A stretch of DNA of 7,665 nt from Xanthobacteraceae bacterium. GTDB lineage: Bacteria; Pseudomonadota; Alphaproteobacteria; Rhizobiales; Xanthobacteraceae. The position numbers were made by a program, and so were the translations under genes. The number at the start of each line of letters is the position of its first letter. Within the stretch, counting starts at the first letter, position 1. Positions 1 to 5,984 of this stretch are shown in pieces. The stretch is taken from contig JASHWN010000116.1 of NCBI GenBank assembly GCA_030044035.1, positions 1-7,665 on the forward strand, given 5' to 3'. The notes under the pieces are model-generated. The model saw only the letters and a program-made list of their open reading frames with translations. It had not been told where the DNA came from and made no database searches.

Positions 1-226
1 GGCGAGAACTGGGTACGGCGGTGGAGCGGCGCCGAACATAAGGCAGCAATTTCTGCAGGCGCTCCATGTAGTGCCGGTCGATCTCGTCCTTGCTGACGCG
101 CCGAGGCGAATCGACGCGATCATGCGCTTCGGCATCGGCGCAGAATTCGCTGCAATAGAAGCGATTGGCGCTGACCTTCCACGCCGCTTTCGGATCGATC
201 GTGCAATGACAATTCGAGCACTTCAT
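1..226 (-). CDS. Small metallothionein-like zinc-binding protein (C-terminus beyond the window)
   Basis: The frame opens at ATG 226-224 and stays open to the left edge, giving 75 residues without a stop. A good Shine-Dalgarno GGAGGA (238-233) lies 6 nt before the ATG and decides the start. The N-terminus carries Cys3, Cys6, Cys8, Cys25 and Cys29, in the segments CSNCHCTIDP and RFYCSEFCADAE. This is the pattern of the first half of bacterial metallothioneins of the SmtA/BmtA family: a CxxCxC run, then IDP, then YCSExCA. Those proteins bind Zn, Cd or Cu in the cytoplasm. The second cysteine cluster of true metallothioneins is absent from the visible part. It is replaced by a charged tail rich in Arg, Lys, Asp and Glu (residues 34-68). 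I infer a one-site zinc protein, possibly a sensor or scaffold, rather than a metal-storage protein. The gene is divergent from the broken oxidoreductase at 328. Confidence 0.75.
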   Translation of the reverse strand, partial: MKCSNCHCTIDPKAAWKVSANRFYCSEFCADAEAHDRVDSPRRVSKDEIDRHYMERLQKLLPYVRRRSTAVPSSR

Positions 227-327
227 GTTGAATCCTCCGCGGCTTTAACGCCAAACCGGGTTCCCGGGTTCCCGCAAACGCCGAGGACGATGCGTGGTTC
301 CCGTTAGGCAGCGCCATTCTCCAAAAA

Positions 328-606
328 ATGGGCCGAGCGATGCAGAACGTGGTGAACCGCCGCTGGCTTCTCGCCAGTTACCCGAAAGGGATGCCGTCGG
401 CGGAAAACTGGACCATGGCTGCCCAGCCGGTGCCCGATCCCGGGCCGGGCCAAATCCTGGTCAAGGCCAAATGGCTTTCCGTCGATCCGTACATGCGCGG
501 ACGCATGAGTCCGGGCGCGAACTACACCAAGGGCGTCGGGCTCGGCGAGGTCATGCATGTTACATCGCGCCGGGTGGGAGACCGGCCCACGCATATGTAC
601 CAATAA
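328..606 (+). pseudogene. Truncated NADP-dependent oxidoreductase (zinc-independent MDR, CurA/YncB-like), N-terminal fragment
   Basis: The 88 residues read from ATG 340 contain the N-terminal signature of medium-chain NADP-dependent alkenal/curcumin reductases. NRRWLLASYPKG is followed by VPDPGPGQILVKAKWLSVDP, YMRGRM and LGEVM. The likeness ends at about residue 72 (near nt 555), where intact proteins continue into the Gly-rich GGTVGRV segment. Here the frame goes into 16 unrelated residues and stops at 604-606. Intact family members have about 330-340 residues, so the whole Rossmann NADP-binding domain and most of the catalytic domain are gone. No Shine-Dalgarno precedes either ATG (328 or 340). 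I see no continuation of the family in the other frames of 607-810. The simplest reading is a gene remnant left by a deletion or rearrangement whose junction is near 555. It is unlikely to be functional. Confidence 0.8.
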
Positions 607-620
607 TCCGTAACTGAATC

Positions 621-647
621 CCCGCAGCATTCAATTTGAGCTGCGGG
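621..647. repeat. Stem-loop, 8-bp perfect inverted repeat
   Basis: CCCGCAGC (621-628) pairs perfectly with GCTGCGGG (640-647) around an AT-rich 11-nt loop. It lies 15 nt after the stop of the broken oxidoreductase. No T-tract follows, so it is not a classical intrinsic terminator on the + strand. It could be a factor-dependent terminator, a processing site, or debris of the rearrangement that cut the upstream gene. Confidence 0.55.
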
Positions 648-662
648 CATCGCGCCGATCTC

Positions 663-701
663 GGCCGGTTCGACCACGACACGTGTGGAGTCGAGCCGGT
701 C
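663..701. repeat. Long stem-loop upstream of the glycosyltransferase
   Basis: CCGGTTCGAC (665-674) faces GTCGAGCCGG (690-699) with one G-T wobble. The stem extends outward by 664-700 (wobble) and 663-701, giving about 12 bp. CCAC/GTGG bases can add a short inner helix, and the loop holds the palindrome ACACGTGT (679-686). Only TTAA follows within the next bases, so poly-U termination is weak. It may end transcription of the broken gene or form part of the leader of the glycosyltransferase gene. Confidence 0.55.
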
Positions 702-728
702 CTTAATCGCTTCGGGCTGAAAGCAGCG

Positions 729-746
729 TCACATAATTGAGACATG
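729..746. promoter_or_regulatory. Weak Pho-box-like direct repeat upstream of the glycosyltransferase
   Basis: GTCACAT (729-735), AATT, GAGACAT (740-746) is an 11-bp-period repeat of the size of a PhoB site, 64 bp before the glycosyltransferase ATG. Compared with CTGTCAT/C halves it matches about 9 of 14 positions on the + strand (shifted register) and 10 of 14 on the - strand (ATGTCTC and ATGTGAC), so its orientation is ambiguous. No good -10 hexamer lies at the spacing seen in the better boxes of this window. The call rests partly on the expected Pho control of agt-type genes. Confidence 0.3.
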
Positions 747-810
747 AATTAACGATGGTGGTATCCCACGATTCGCGGCCGAGAAAACGGACCCTCTTTC
801 GGAACAATAA

Positions 811-1863
811 ATGCGCGTCCTCATCGCCACCGATGCGTGGTACCCGCAGGTCAATGGCGTCTTTCGAACCTTGATGTCGCTGCAGCGCGCCGCACGCAAC
901 CTCGGCGTGACTGTCGAATTCCTCTCGCCGGAAGGCTTTCGCACCGTACCGGTGCCGACCTATCCGGACCTACGCCTGGCCATTCCCCGCCGCAGCCGGA
1001 TCGCCCGCTGCATAGAAGACGCCCGGCCCGACGCCATCCACATCGCCACCGAAGGGCCGATCGGCCACGCCGTGCGCGCCTATTGCCGCCGTCACGGCCG
1101 GCCGTTCACGACCAGCTACACGACCCGATTCCCGGAATACATTGCCGCTCGCGCGCCGATCCCGGAGCGCTGGATCTATGCGGCGCTGCGGCGCTTTCAT
1201 GCCGCCGCGACCGTCACGATGGTAGCCACGGCGTCCTTGATGAACGAACTCAACGAGCGCGGCTTTGGCAATCTCGGCATGTGGACGCGCGGCGTCGACA
1301 CCGAGCTGTTCAGGCCGGATCGCGCCGTCGCCTTGGAATTTCCCCGGCCGATTTTCATCTGTGTCGGCCGCATCGCCGTGGAAAAGAATCTCGACGCCTT
1401 CCTATCGCTCGATCTCCCCGGCAGCAAAGTCGTGATCGGCAAAGGTCCGATGGAGGCGGAGCTGAAGGCGCGCTATCCGGATGCAAAATTTCTCGGCCAG
1501 CTGGAAAACGGCACGCTGGCTGGCCACCTGGCGGCGGCCGATGCCTTCGTGTTTCCGAGCCGCACCGATACGTTCGGCATCGTGCAACTCGAAGCGCTGG
1601 CGAGCGGCGTGCCGATCGCGGCCTTCCCGGTGACCGGGCCAAAGGATGTCATCGGCGCTCACCCGGTCGGCGTGCTGAGCGAGGATTTGCGCGCGGCTTG
1701 TCTCGGAGCGCTGGAAGTCTCACGCGAGGCATGCCGCGCCTTCGCGCTGCAATATTCCTGGGAGAACAGCGCCCGACAATTCATCGGGCATGTCCGCAAG
1801 GTCGCCACCGCTGATTTTCGCGTTGTGAATGCGGTCGAGCTGCCCGGTCAGGCGCTCGGCTGA
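811..1863 (+). CDS. agt: GT4-family glycosyltransferase, probable diacylglycerol glycosyltransferase (Agt-like)
   Basis: This is a 350-residue GT-B fold enzyme of family GT4. The N-terminal domain starts with TDAWYPQVNGVFRT (residues 7-20), the Gly loop of these enzymes, and later has IATEGPIGHAVR (78-89) and YTTRFPEYIAARAPIP (103-118). The C-terminal donor-binding domain has GVDTELFRP (161-169), VGRIAVEKNLDAF (185-197), GKGPM (210-214) and the EX7E-type motif DTFGIVQLE (253-261), with Asp in place of the first Glu. It should move a sugar from a nucleotide donor to a lipid at the inner face of the cytoplasmic membrane. Agt of Agrobacterium makes glucosyl- or glucuronosyl-diacylglycerol under phosphate limitation. 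The pmtA and plcP-like neighbours support that role, but the symbol is inferred from context and overall likeness, and another lipid or polysaccharide acceptor is possible. The Shine-Dalgarno is poor (GGA at 801-803). It is probably co-transcribed with pmtA, 33 nt downstream. Confidence 0.82.
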   Translation: MRVLIATDAWYPQVNGVFRTLMSLQRAARNLGVTVEFLSPEGFRTVPVPTYPDLRLAIPRRSRIARCIEDARPDAIHIATEGPIGHAVRAYCRRHGRPFTTSYTTRFPEYIAARAPIPERWIYAALRRFHAAATVTMVATASLMNELNERGFGNLGMWTRGVDTELFRPDRAVALEFPRPIFICVGRIAVEKNLDAFLSLDLPGSKVVIGKGPMEAELKARYPDAKFLGQLENGTLAGHLAAADAFVFPSRTDTFGIVQLEALASGVPIAAFPVTGPKDVIGAHPVGVLSEDLRAACLGALEVSREACRAFALQYSWENSARQFIGHVRKVATADFRVVNAVELPGQALG

Positions 1864-1896
1864 TTGAACGGGCTCGACAGAACGAAAGGGCATGCC

Positions 1897-2598
1897 ATGA
1901 CTGACGCGCTACACGCCGAACTCGACAAAGAAACCGTCGCCAAAGCTTACGGGCGTTGGGCGCCGGTTTACGATGCCGTATTCGGCGCCGTATTCGAGCA
2001 GGGCCGCCACGCGGCGATCGCGGCTGCCCAGCGCGTCGGCGGCCGGGTCCTCGAGGTGGGCGTCGGCACCGGCCTATCGCTGCCGTATTATTCATCAGAT
2101 CTGCGCATCTACGGCATCGACATTTCCGAACCAATGCTGCGCAAGGCGCGGCAGCGCGTGACCGAGTATGGGCTCGATAATGTCGAGGCGCTTGCCGTCA
2201 TGGATGCCGAGCATCTCGAATTTCCGGATGCTTCGTTCGACGTCATCGTGGCGCAGTATGTCATCACCACCGTACCCAATCCTGAAGCCACGCTCGACGA
2301 ATTCGCCCGCGTCCTGCGACCGGGCGGTGAAATCGTCCTGGTGAGCCGCGTCGGCGCCGAGGCCGGATTGCGGCGGGCGCTGGAGAAGTGGTTCGCGCCG
2401 GCGGCGCGCAAGCTCGGCTGGCGCACCGAGTTCTCGTTCCAGCGCTATGCCCAATGGGCGGAAAAAACTCGGGGCGTACGGCTGATCGAGCGCCGCGCCA
2501 TGCCGCCGTTCGGCCATTTCTCGCTGATCCGCTTCACCAAGGGCGACGGCGCCCTCAATGGACGAGACGCGGCAGCGCCGGCGCGCGCCGTCGCATGA
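1897..2598 (+). CDS. pmtA: Phosphatidylethanolamine N-methyltransferase (Rhodobacter-type PmtA)
   Basis: The 233-residue protein is an S-adenosylmethionine-dependent class I methyltransferase. It opens with AKAYGRWAPVYDAVFG (residues 15-30), typical of the Rhodobacter/UbiE-like branch of PmtA. Motif I is EVGVGTGLSLPYY (53-65), the acidic ribose-binding residue is Asp75 in YGIDIS, and post-motif segments include MDAEHLEFPDASFDVI (102-117) and VLRPGGEIVLVSR (139-151). The reaction is stepwise methylation of phosphatidylethanolamine to phosphatidylcholine at the membrane. I chose ATG 1897 because GAAAGGG (1884-1890) sits 6 nt before it; the frame could also open at TTG 1864. The Ala/Arg-rich tail (about residues 218-233) is a short extension beyond the usual end. 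It follows the glycosyltransferase with a 33-nt gap, consistent with an operon. Phosphatidylcholine is both a product here and a known substrate of PlcP-type enzymes, which links it to the gene at the right edge. Confidence 0.85.
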   Translation: MTDALHAELDKETVAKAYGRWAPVYDAVFGAVFEQGRHAAIAAAQRVGGRVLEVGVGTGLSLPYYSSDLRIYGIDISEPMLRKARQRVTEYGLDNVEALAVMDAEHLEFPDASFDVIVAQYVITTVPNPEATLDEFARVLRPGGEIVLVSRVGAEAGLRRALEKWFAPAARKLGWRTEFSFQRYAQWAEKTRGVRLIERRAMPPFGHFSLIRFTKGDGALNGRDAAAPARAVA

Positions 2599-2608
2599 GC
2601 GCGGCGCG

Positions 2609-2655
2609 CGGCGGCGCCTCGACGGACGCGTTTTCCGCGTGTCTGCTCGCCGCCG
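2609..2655 (+). terminator. Nested stem-loop after pmtA, possible terminator
   Basis: CGGCGGCG (2609-2616) and CGCCGCCG (2648-2655) form a perfect 8-bp outer stem. Inside it ACGCG (2626-2630) and CGCGT (2636-2640) form a second stem with loop TTTTC. It begins 10 nt after the pmtA stop and ends before the Pho-like box of the next gene, where a terminator would be expected. It lacks a T-tract, and in such GC-rich DNA the pairing could be chance. Confidence 0.35.
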
Positions 2656-2674
2656 AGATTGTCTTAATTCGGGA

Positions 2675-2708
2675 CTGTCACGCGGGATTCATCGAATCGC
2701 CATAGCGT
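2675..2708 (+). promoter_or_regulatory. Candidate PhoB-dependent promoter of the Mpo1-like gene
   Basis: CTGTCAC (2675-2681), spacer GCGG, then GATTCAT (2686-2692) forms an 11-bp-period repeat matching the Pho box CTGTCAT/C-N4-CTGTCAT/C at 11 of 14 positions. Exactly 10 bp later is TAGCGT (2703-2708), a weak -10 hexamer. The predicted start of transcription, near 2715, leaves a leader of about 24 nt containing the strong GGAGG before ATG 2739. Pho boxes replace the -35 element at this spacing in known PhoB promoters. Confidence 0.5.
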
Positions 2709-2738
2709 TGCCCGACGACCTTAATGTGGAGGGCACAT

Positions 2739-3380
2739 ATGGCCGGTTTTCTTGAAACGCTGCGGACCCAGCGCTGGGATGATCATCGCTATTATCATCA
2801 CAGCAGGATCAATCAATCGCTGCATTTCGTCAGCGCGCTGAGCTTCCTGTTTTCTTATGTGATGCTGTTCAAGGATCCGGCCGTCTCGGCGCTGGCCGGC
2901 TGGCTGGTCGCCATGACGACGCGGCAGACCGGCCACTTCTTCTTTGAGCCCAAGGATTACGACGAGGTCAACCAGGCCAGCCACGAATACAAGGAAGAGA
3001 TCAAGGTCGGTTACAATCTGCGCCGCAAGGTCGTTCTGCTGACGATTTGGGCACTGTCGCCTCTGCCGCTTTACTTCAATCCGACGTTTTTCGGCCTATT
3101 TTCGCCCGCCAGCGGCAAAACCGAACTCGTCCGCCAGGTCGGCATGATCTGGCTCGGCCTCGGCGTCGGCGGCGTCTTGTTCCGCACCGTCCAGCTTTTT
3201 CTCATCAAGGACATGCAAACCGGGCTGGTCTGGGCGACCAAGATTCTCACCGACCCGTTCCATGACATCAAGCTCTACCACAAGGCGCCGCTGGCGCTTC
3301 TGCGCGGCGAGCTGATCGATCCCAGCATCGGCGGCGAATGGGACGAGGAAACGGCCGAGGAATTGCCGCGGCCGACTTGA
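2739..3380 (+). CDS. DUF962/Mpo1-like membrane protein, putative 2-hydroxy fatty acid dioxygenase
   Basis: The start at ATG 2739 is fixed by GGAGG (2728-2732) 6 nt upstream; an in-frame ATG at 2724 lies within that leader and is less likely. The 213-residue product has about four hydrophobic segments, roughly residues 28-46, 49-63, 98-118 and 134-156. The N-terminal half carries the Mpo1/DUF962 pattern: DDHRYYHHSRINQSLHF (14-30, an H-x-N-x-H arrangement) and then RQTGHFFFEPKD (62-73, the GHxxFE motif). Yeast Mpo1 is an iron-dependent dioxygenase that shortens 2-hydroxy fatty acids in the membrane. The histidines at 20, 29 and 66 are the likely metal ligands. The protein is longer than many bacterial relatives, with an extra C-terminal region (about 120-213) containing TDPFHDIKLYHKAP. 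The function is inferred from motifs; a structural membrane protein cannot be excluded. It converges on the aminotransferase with only 7 bp between stop codons. Confidence 0.65.
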   Translation: MAGFLETLRTQRWDDHRYYHHSRINQSLHFVSALSFLFSYVMLFKDPAVSALAGWLVAMTTRQTGHFFFEPKDYDEVNQASHEYKEEIKVGYNLRRKVVLLTIWALSPLPLYFNPTFFGLFSPASGKTELVRQVGMIWLGLGVGGVLFRTVQLFLIKDMQTGLVWATKILTDPFHDIKLYHKAPLALLRGELIDPSIGGEWDEETAEELPRPT

Positions 3381-3387
3381 GAGCGGC

Positions 3388-5076
3388 TCATGCGCCTTCG
3401 CGTTTGCGCCGCTCGGGCAGAAAGTGATGCGCGATCATCTCCTTGAAGATCGCGCGTTTGATCGAACCGTTGGTCATCGCCGGATCGTCCCACCACCAGC
3501 CATCGTCATTCATGGCCTTGGCTGCGGCGACAAATCGATCGGCCACCGCGGCGAAGTCGGCATCGGTGTAATTGAGGCTGAAAATGAGCCTGCCGGTGCC
3601 GATCCAGCTCAGCGCCAAACCCTCGGCGCGCAGGTAATATTGCAGCATCCAATTGTACCGGCTCGGCTGCGTATAACAGACCGTCCAGATCGAGGACATG
3701 TTGGCAAGGCGGACCGGCAAGCCCTCCTCTGCGAGCCGGCCGTTGAGCCGCGAGCACCTGTGGTTCCAGATCGGGTCGAGATCGCGATAAAGTTCGCGGG
3801 CCTGCGGGGTCTCCATGTAGCGGAGAAATTCGTTCATCGCCGCCATGACGTAGGGATGCGAGTTGAAGGTGCCGCGGGCAAAGCAGATGTCGGCCGGCCG
3901 GTCGTCGCGGAAGCGCTTCATCAGCCCCTTGCGCCCGCAGAGGACGCCGATCGGCAAGCCGCCGGCGACGGTCTTGCCGTAGGTGACCAGGTCGGCGGCG
4001 ACGCCGAAATAGTCCTGGGCGCCGCCGAGCGCGAGGCGAAACCCGACAAACACTTCGTCGAAAATCAGCACGATGTCTTGTTCGGTACACACGGCGCGCA
4101 AGCGCCGCAGCCAATCGGCGTAGGCCTCTGTGTCGAAATCCGCGCTACGCGCGCTGTCGAGCAGCGCCGAATCGGTCGGCGGATTGGCATTGGGATTGAG
4201 CGCCTGCGCCGGATTGACCAGAACGCACGCGACATCGCGCCGCCGTTTCAGGGTGCGCAGCGTCTTTTCGGAAAGCTCCGGCAATGTGAGCGTGTCGCGC
4301 GCCGGCAGCGGATTGCCGATGCCGGGCTGCACGTCGCCCCACCAGCCGTGATAGGCGCCGGCAAAGCGCACGAGGGTGCGACGCTTGGTGTGATAGCGCG
4401 CCAGCCGCACCGCCTGCATCACCGCCTCGGTGCCGGACATGTGGAACGAGACCTCGTCGAGTCCGGAAATCTGCTGCAGCCGCCGCACATTATCGGCGAC
4501 GATCGGATGGTAGGCGCCGAGCACGGGACCAAGCGCCTGCACGCGCTCGACCGCGCGGGCGATCGCTGCCTTGTAGAAATCGTAACCAAGCAGGTTGACG
4601 CCGTAGGAACCGCTCAAATCGTAGAAGCGATTGCCGTCGATGTCCTCCACGGTGACGCCTGCGGACGATTGCAGAAAAGTTCCGACTCGGAGATGGCGTC
4701 GCACGAAGCGACTGAACTGAAACGGCACGCGATAGGCCGCGGTGAACTGCATATCGGAAATACCGCTCTCGGCCTCGGCGCCGAGCGCGGCGGTCTTGGC
4801 AAACCGCGTCTGATAAAGCGAGGCAAGCCGCATGAAGCCGGCGCGGCGGCGGGCCGCGACCTGGGGCGGCGCGTCATCGGCGCAAAAGAAGCGGCTTTCG
4901 TCATAGTCGTAAAAGCGCACCAGCGAGGCGATGCGCTGCGCCAGACGGACATGTCCGACGAGCGGCGGACGCTGCCCGCTGCCGGGCCACACGCCGCGTT
5001 TCACCGTCGCCAGCGACGCCGCCAGAACGGCCGTGCTGACGCCGCAAGTGGCCAAGGTCAGGCCATGCCAATCCAT
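3388..5076 (-). CDS. Class III PLP-dependent aminotransferase (glutamate-1-semialdehyde aminomutase-like) with N-terminal anchor
   Basis: This 562-residue protein belongs to PLP fold type I, class III. Key sites are SGTEAVMQAVRLARYHT (214-230, phosphate-binding), AYHGWW (241-246), the cofactor-binding Asp in DEVFVGFR (340-347), the Schiff-base lysine Lys368 in TYGKTVAGGLPIG (365-377) and FNSHP (404-408). Family members usually have 420-460 residues. The extra part is N-terminal: a hydrophobic stretch (LTLATCGVSTAVLAASLATV, residues 6-25) that looks like a membrane anchor, then about 90 residues including RFYDYDESRFF (54-64) and QFTAAYRVPFQFS (110-122). The amino acceptor is unknown. A housekeeping heme role is unlikely given the extension and the lipid-gene neighbours; I infer a membrane-associated lipid or amino-lipid precursor enzyme. 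It is divergent from psd with 35 bp between start codons. No clear Shine-Dalgarno precedes the ATG, which fits the near-leaderless transcript predicted from its promoter. Confidence 0.8.
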   Translation of the reverse strand: MDWHGLTLATCGVSTAVLAASLATVKRGVWPGSGQRPPLVGHVRLAQRIASLVRFYDYDESRFFCADDAPPQVAARRRAGFMRLASLYQTRFAKTAALGAEAESGISDMQFTAAYRVPFQFSRFVRRHLRVGTFLQSSAGVTVEDIDGNRFYDLSGSYGVNLLGYDFYKAAIARAVERVQALGPVLGAYHPIVADNVRRLQQISGLDEVSFHMSGTEAVMQAVRLARYHTKRRTLVRFAGAYHGWWGDVQPGIGNPLPARDTLTLPELSEKTLRTLKRRRDVACVLVNPAQALNPNANPPTDSALLDSARSADFDTEAYADWLRRLRAVCTEQDIVLIFDEVFVGFRLALGGAQDYFGVAADLVTYGKTVAGGLPIGVLCGRKGLMKRFRDDRPADICFARGTFNSHPYVMAAMNEFLRYMETPQARELYRDLDPIWNHRCSRLNGRLAEEGLPVRLANMSSIWTVCYTQPSRYNWMLQYYLRAEGLALSWIGTGRLIFSLNYTDADFAAVADRFVAAAKAMNDDGWWWDDPAMTNGSIKRAIFKEMIAHHFLPERRKREGA

Positions 5077-5084
5077 CGAATCAG

Positions 5085-5118
5085 CCTATAGCGCGGGGAG
5101 TTTACGCCGACATGACAG
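5085..5118 (-). promoter_or_regulatory. Candidate PhoB-dependent promoter of the aminotransferase, overlapping the psd start codon
   Basis: Read on the - strand, CTGTCAT (5118-5112) is a perfect Pho half-site. After spacer GTCG comes GCGTAAA (5107-5101), a poor second half, for 10 of 14 positions in total. Ten bp later is TATAGG (5090-5085), a 4-of-6 match to TATAAT. Transcription would begin near 5078, two bases before the aminotransferase ATG, giving a nearly leaderless mRNA. The CTGTCAT also encodes the start of psd (ATGACAG), so its conservation may be coincidental. CTATAG (5086-5091) is palindromic and could serve as a -10 for psd too. Confidence 0.4.
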
Positions 5119-5972
5119 TCAAGAGCCGCCTGTTGGGAATTTTGCAGCAGGACGACATCAACTTCTTGCTCACCAACCGGCTGCCGCGCCGGTCGTTGAG
5201 CCGATTCATCGGCTGGTTCAGCCGCATCGAAAACCCGCTGGTGCGCGACGTATCGATTGGCTTATGGCGGTATTTTTCCGGCCTCGATTTGAGCGAGGCC
5301 GACAGTGCCGAATTCCGCAGCATGCATGATTGTTTCACGCGCCGATTGAGGGCCGGCGCGCGGCCGGTCGACGCGGCGCCGAACATTCTGGTCAGCCCAT
5401 GCGACGCCATCGTCGGTGCAAACGGACGGATCTGCGGCACCGAGCTCTACCAGATCAAGGGCAGAAGCTATTCGCTAACGGAGCTCCTCTGCGACCAAAA
5501 GCTCGTCGAATCGCACCGCGACGGCTGCTATGTGACGCTGCGGCTGACTTCGGCCATGTACCACCGGTTTCACGCCCCCTACGACTGCCGCGTCGAGCGC
5601 GTCGCCTACATTGCGGGGGACAGCTGGAACGTCAATTCGGCCGCGCTGCGGCGGGTCGACAAGCTTTATTGCAAGAACGAGCGCGCTGTCCTGCACGCAA
5701 GGCTCGCGACCGGAGATGCGGTCAGTCTGGTGCCGGTCGGCGCCATCCTTGTTTCCGGCATTCGCCTGAATTTCGTCGATCTCGAACGCTTCAAAAGCGA
5801 CGGCGGCGGGATCGCCTTCTGTAATGCCGAATTCCGCAAGGGCGACGAAGTGGGCTGGTTCGAGCACGGCTCGACCATCATCGTGTTCGCGCCCAACGGT
5901 TTCTCACTCTGCGACAATGTCCAAAACGGCGCCATGATTCGCGTCGGCCAACCACTGCTGCGATTACCCTGA
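5112..5972 (+). CDS. psd: Phosphatidylserine decarboxylase, long (E. coli-like) form
   Basis: The 286-residue proenzyme has the three catalytic elements of phosphatidylserine decarboxylases: Asp98 in SPCDAIVG (95-102), the His151/His154 site in MYHRFHAPYD (149-158), and the self-cleavage motif HGST (252-255) inside GWFEHGSTIIVFAPNGF. Cleavage before Ser254 would give a beta chain of about 253 residues and a short pyruvoyl alpha chain of 33 residues. The reaction turns phosphatidylserine into phosphatidylethanolamine, the substrate of PmtA, at the cytoplasmic membrane. Rhizobiales normally carry a short Psd of about 230 residues beside pssA; this one is of the longer type and sits beside an aminotransferase, so it may be a second copy with its own substrate or regulation. 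The ATG at 5112 follows GGGGAG (5095-5100) by 11 nt, a loose spacing. It converges on phoU with 12 bp between stop codons. Confidence 0.87.
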   Translation: MTVKSRLLGILQQDDINFLLTNRLPRRSLSRFIGWFSRIENPLVRDVSIGLWRYFSGLDLSEADSAEFRSMHDCFTRRLRAGARPVDAAPNILVSPCDAIVGANGRICGTELYQIKGRSYSLTELLCDQKLVESHRDGCYVTLRLTSAMYHRFHAPYDCRVERVAYIAGDSWNVNSAALRRVDKLYCKNERAVLHARLATGDAVSLVPVGAILVSGIRLNFVDLERFKSDGGGIAFCNAEFRKGDEVGWFEHGSTIIVFAPNGFSLCDNVQNGAMIRVGQPLLRLP

Positions 5973-5984
5973 CGACGCCTACGG

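Noticed and set aside
258..303. Repeated GGGTTCCC (258-265, 266-273) and a similar GGTTCCCG near 296
   Set aside because: The units are short and few, in a 100-bp gap between divergent genes, with no link to a known operator or mobile element end. Probably a chance or slippage repeat.
304..630. A 108-codon - strand frame across the broken oxidoreductase
   Set aside because: There is no recognisable motif and no Shine-Dalgarno, and it overlaps a + strand segment with clear family likeness.
837..1814. A 325-codon + frame overlapping the glycosyltransferase
   Set aside because: It is an Arg/Pro-rich out-of-frame shadow; the 811-1863 frame carries all GT4 motifs.
1864..1896. TTG start at 1864 for pmtA
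   Set aside because: It begins directly after the glycosyltransferase stop without a Shine-Dalgarno and adds residues not typical of PmtA; ATG 1897 has GAAAGGG at proper spacing.
3424..5091. A 555-codon open frame on the + strand, opposite the aminotransferase
   Set aside because: It mirrors the aminotransferase almost end to end and reads as a low-complexity Arg/Gly/Ala/His-rich protein with no family motif. It is an antisense shadow of a high-GC gene; the - strand frame has all class III catalytic residues.
5973..5984. Possible bidirectional terminator between psd and phoU
   Set aside because: The 12-bp gap and its flanks hold only a short direct repeat (CCTACGG, CTACG), with no usable stem or T-tract.
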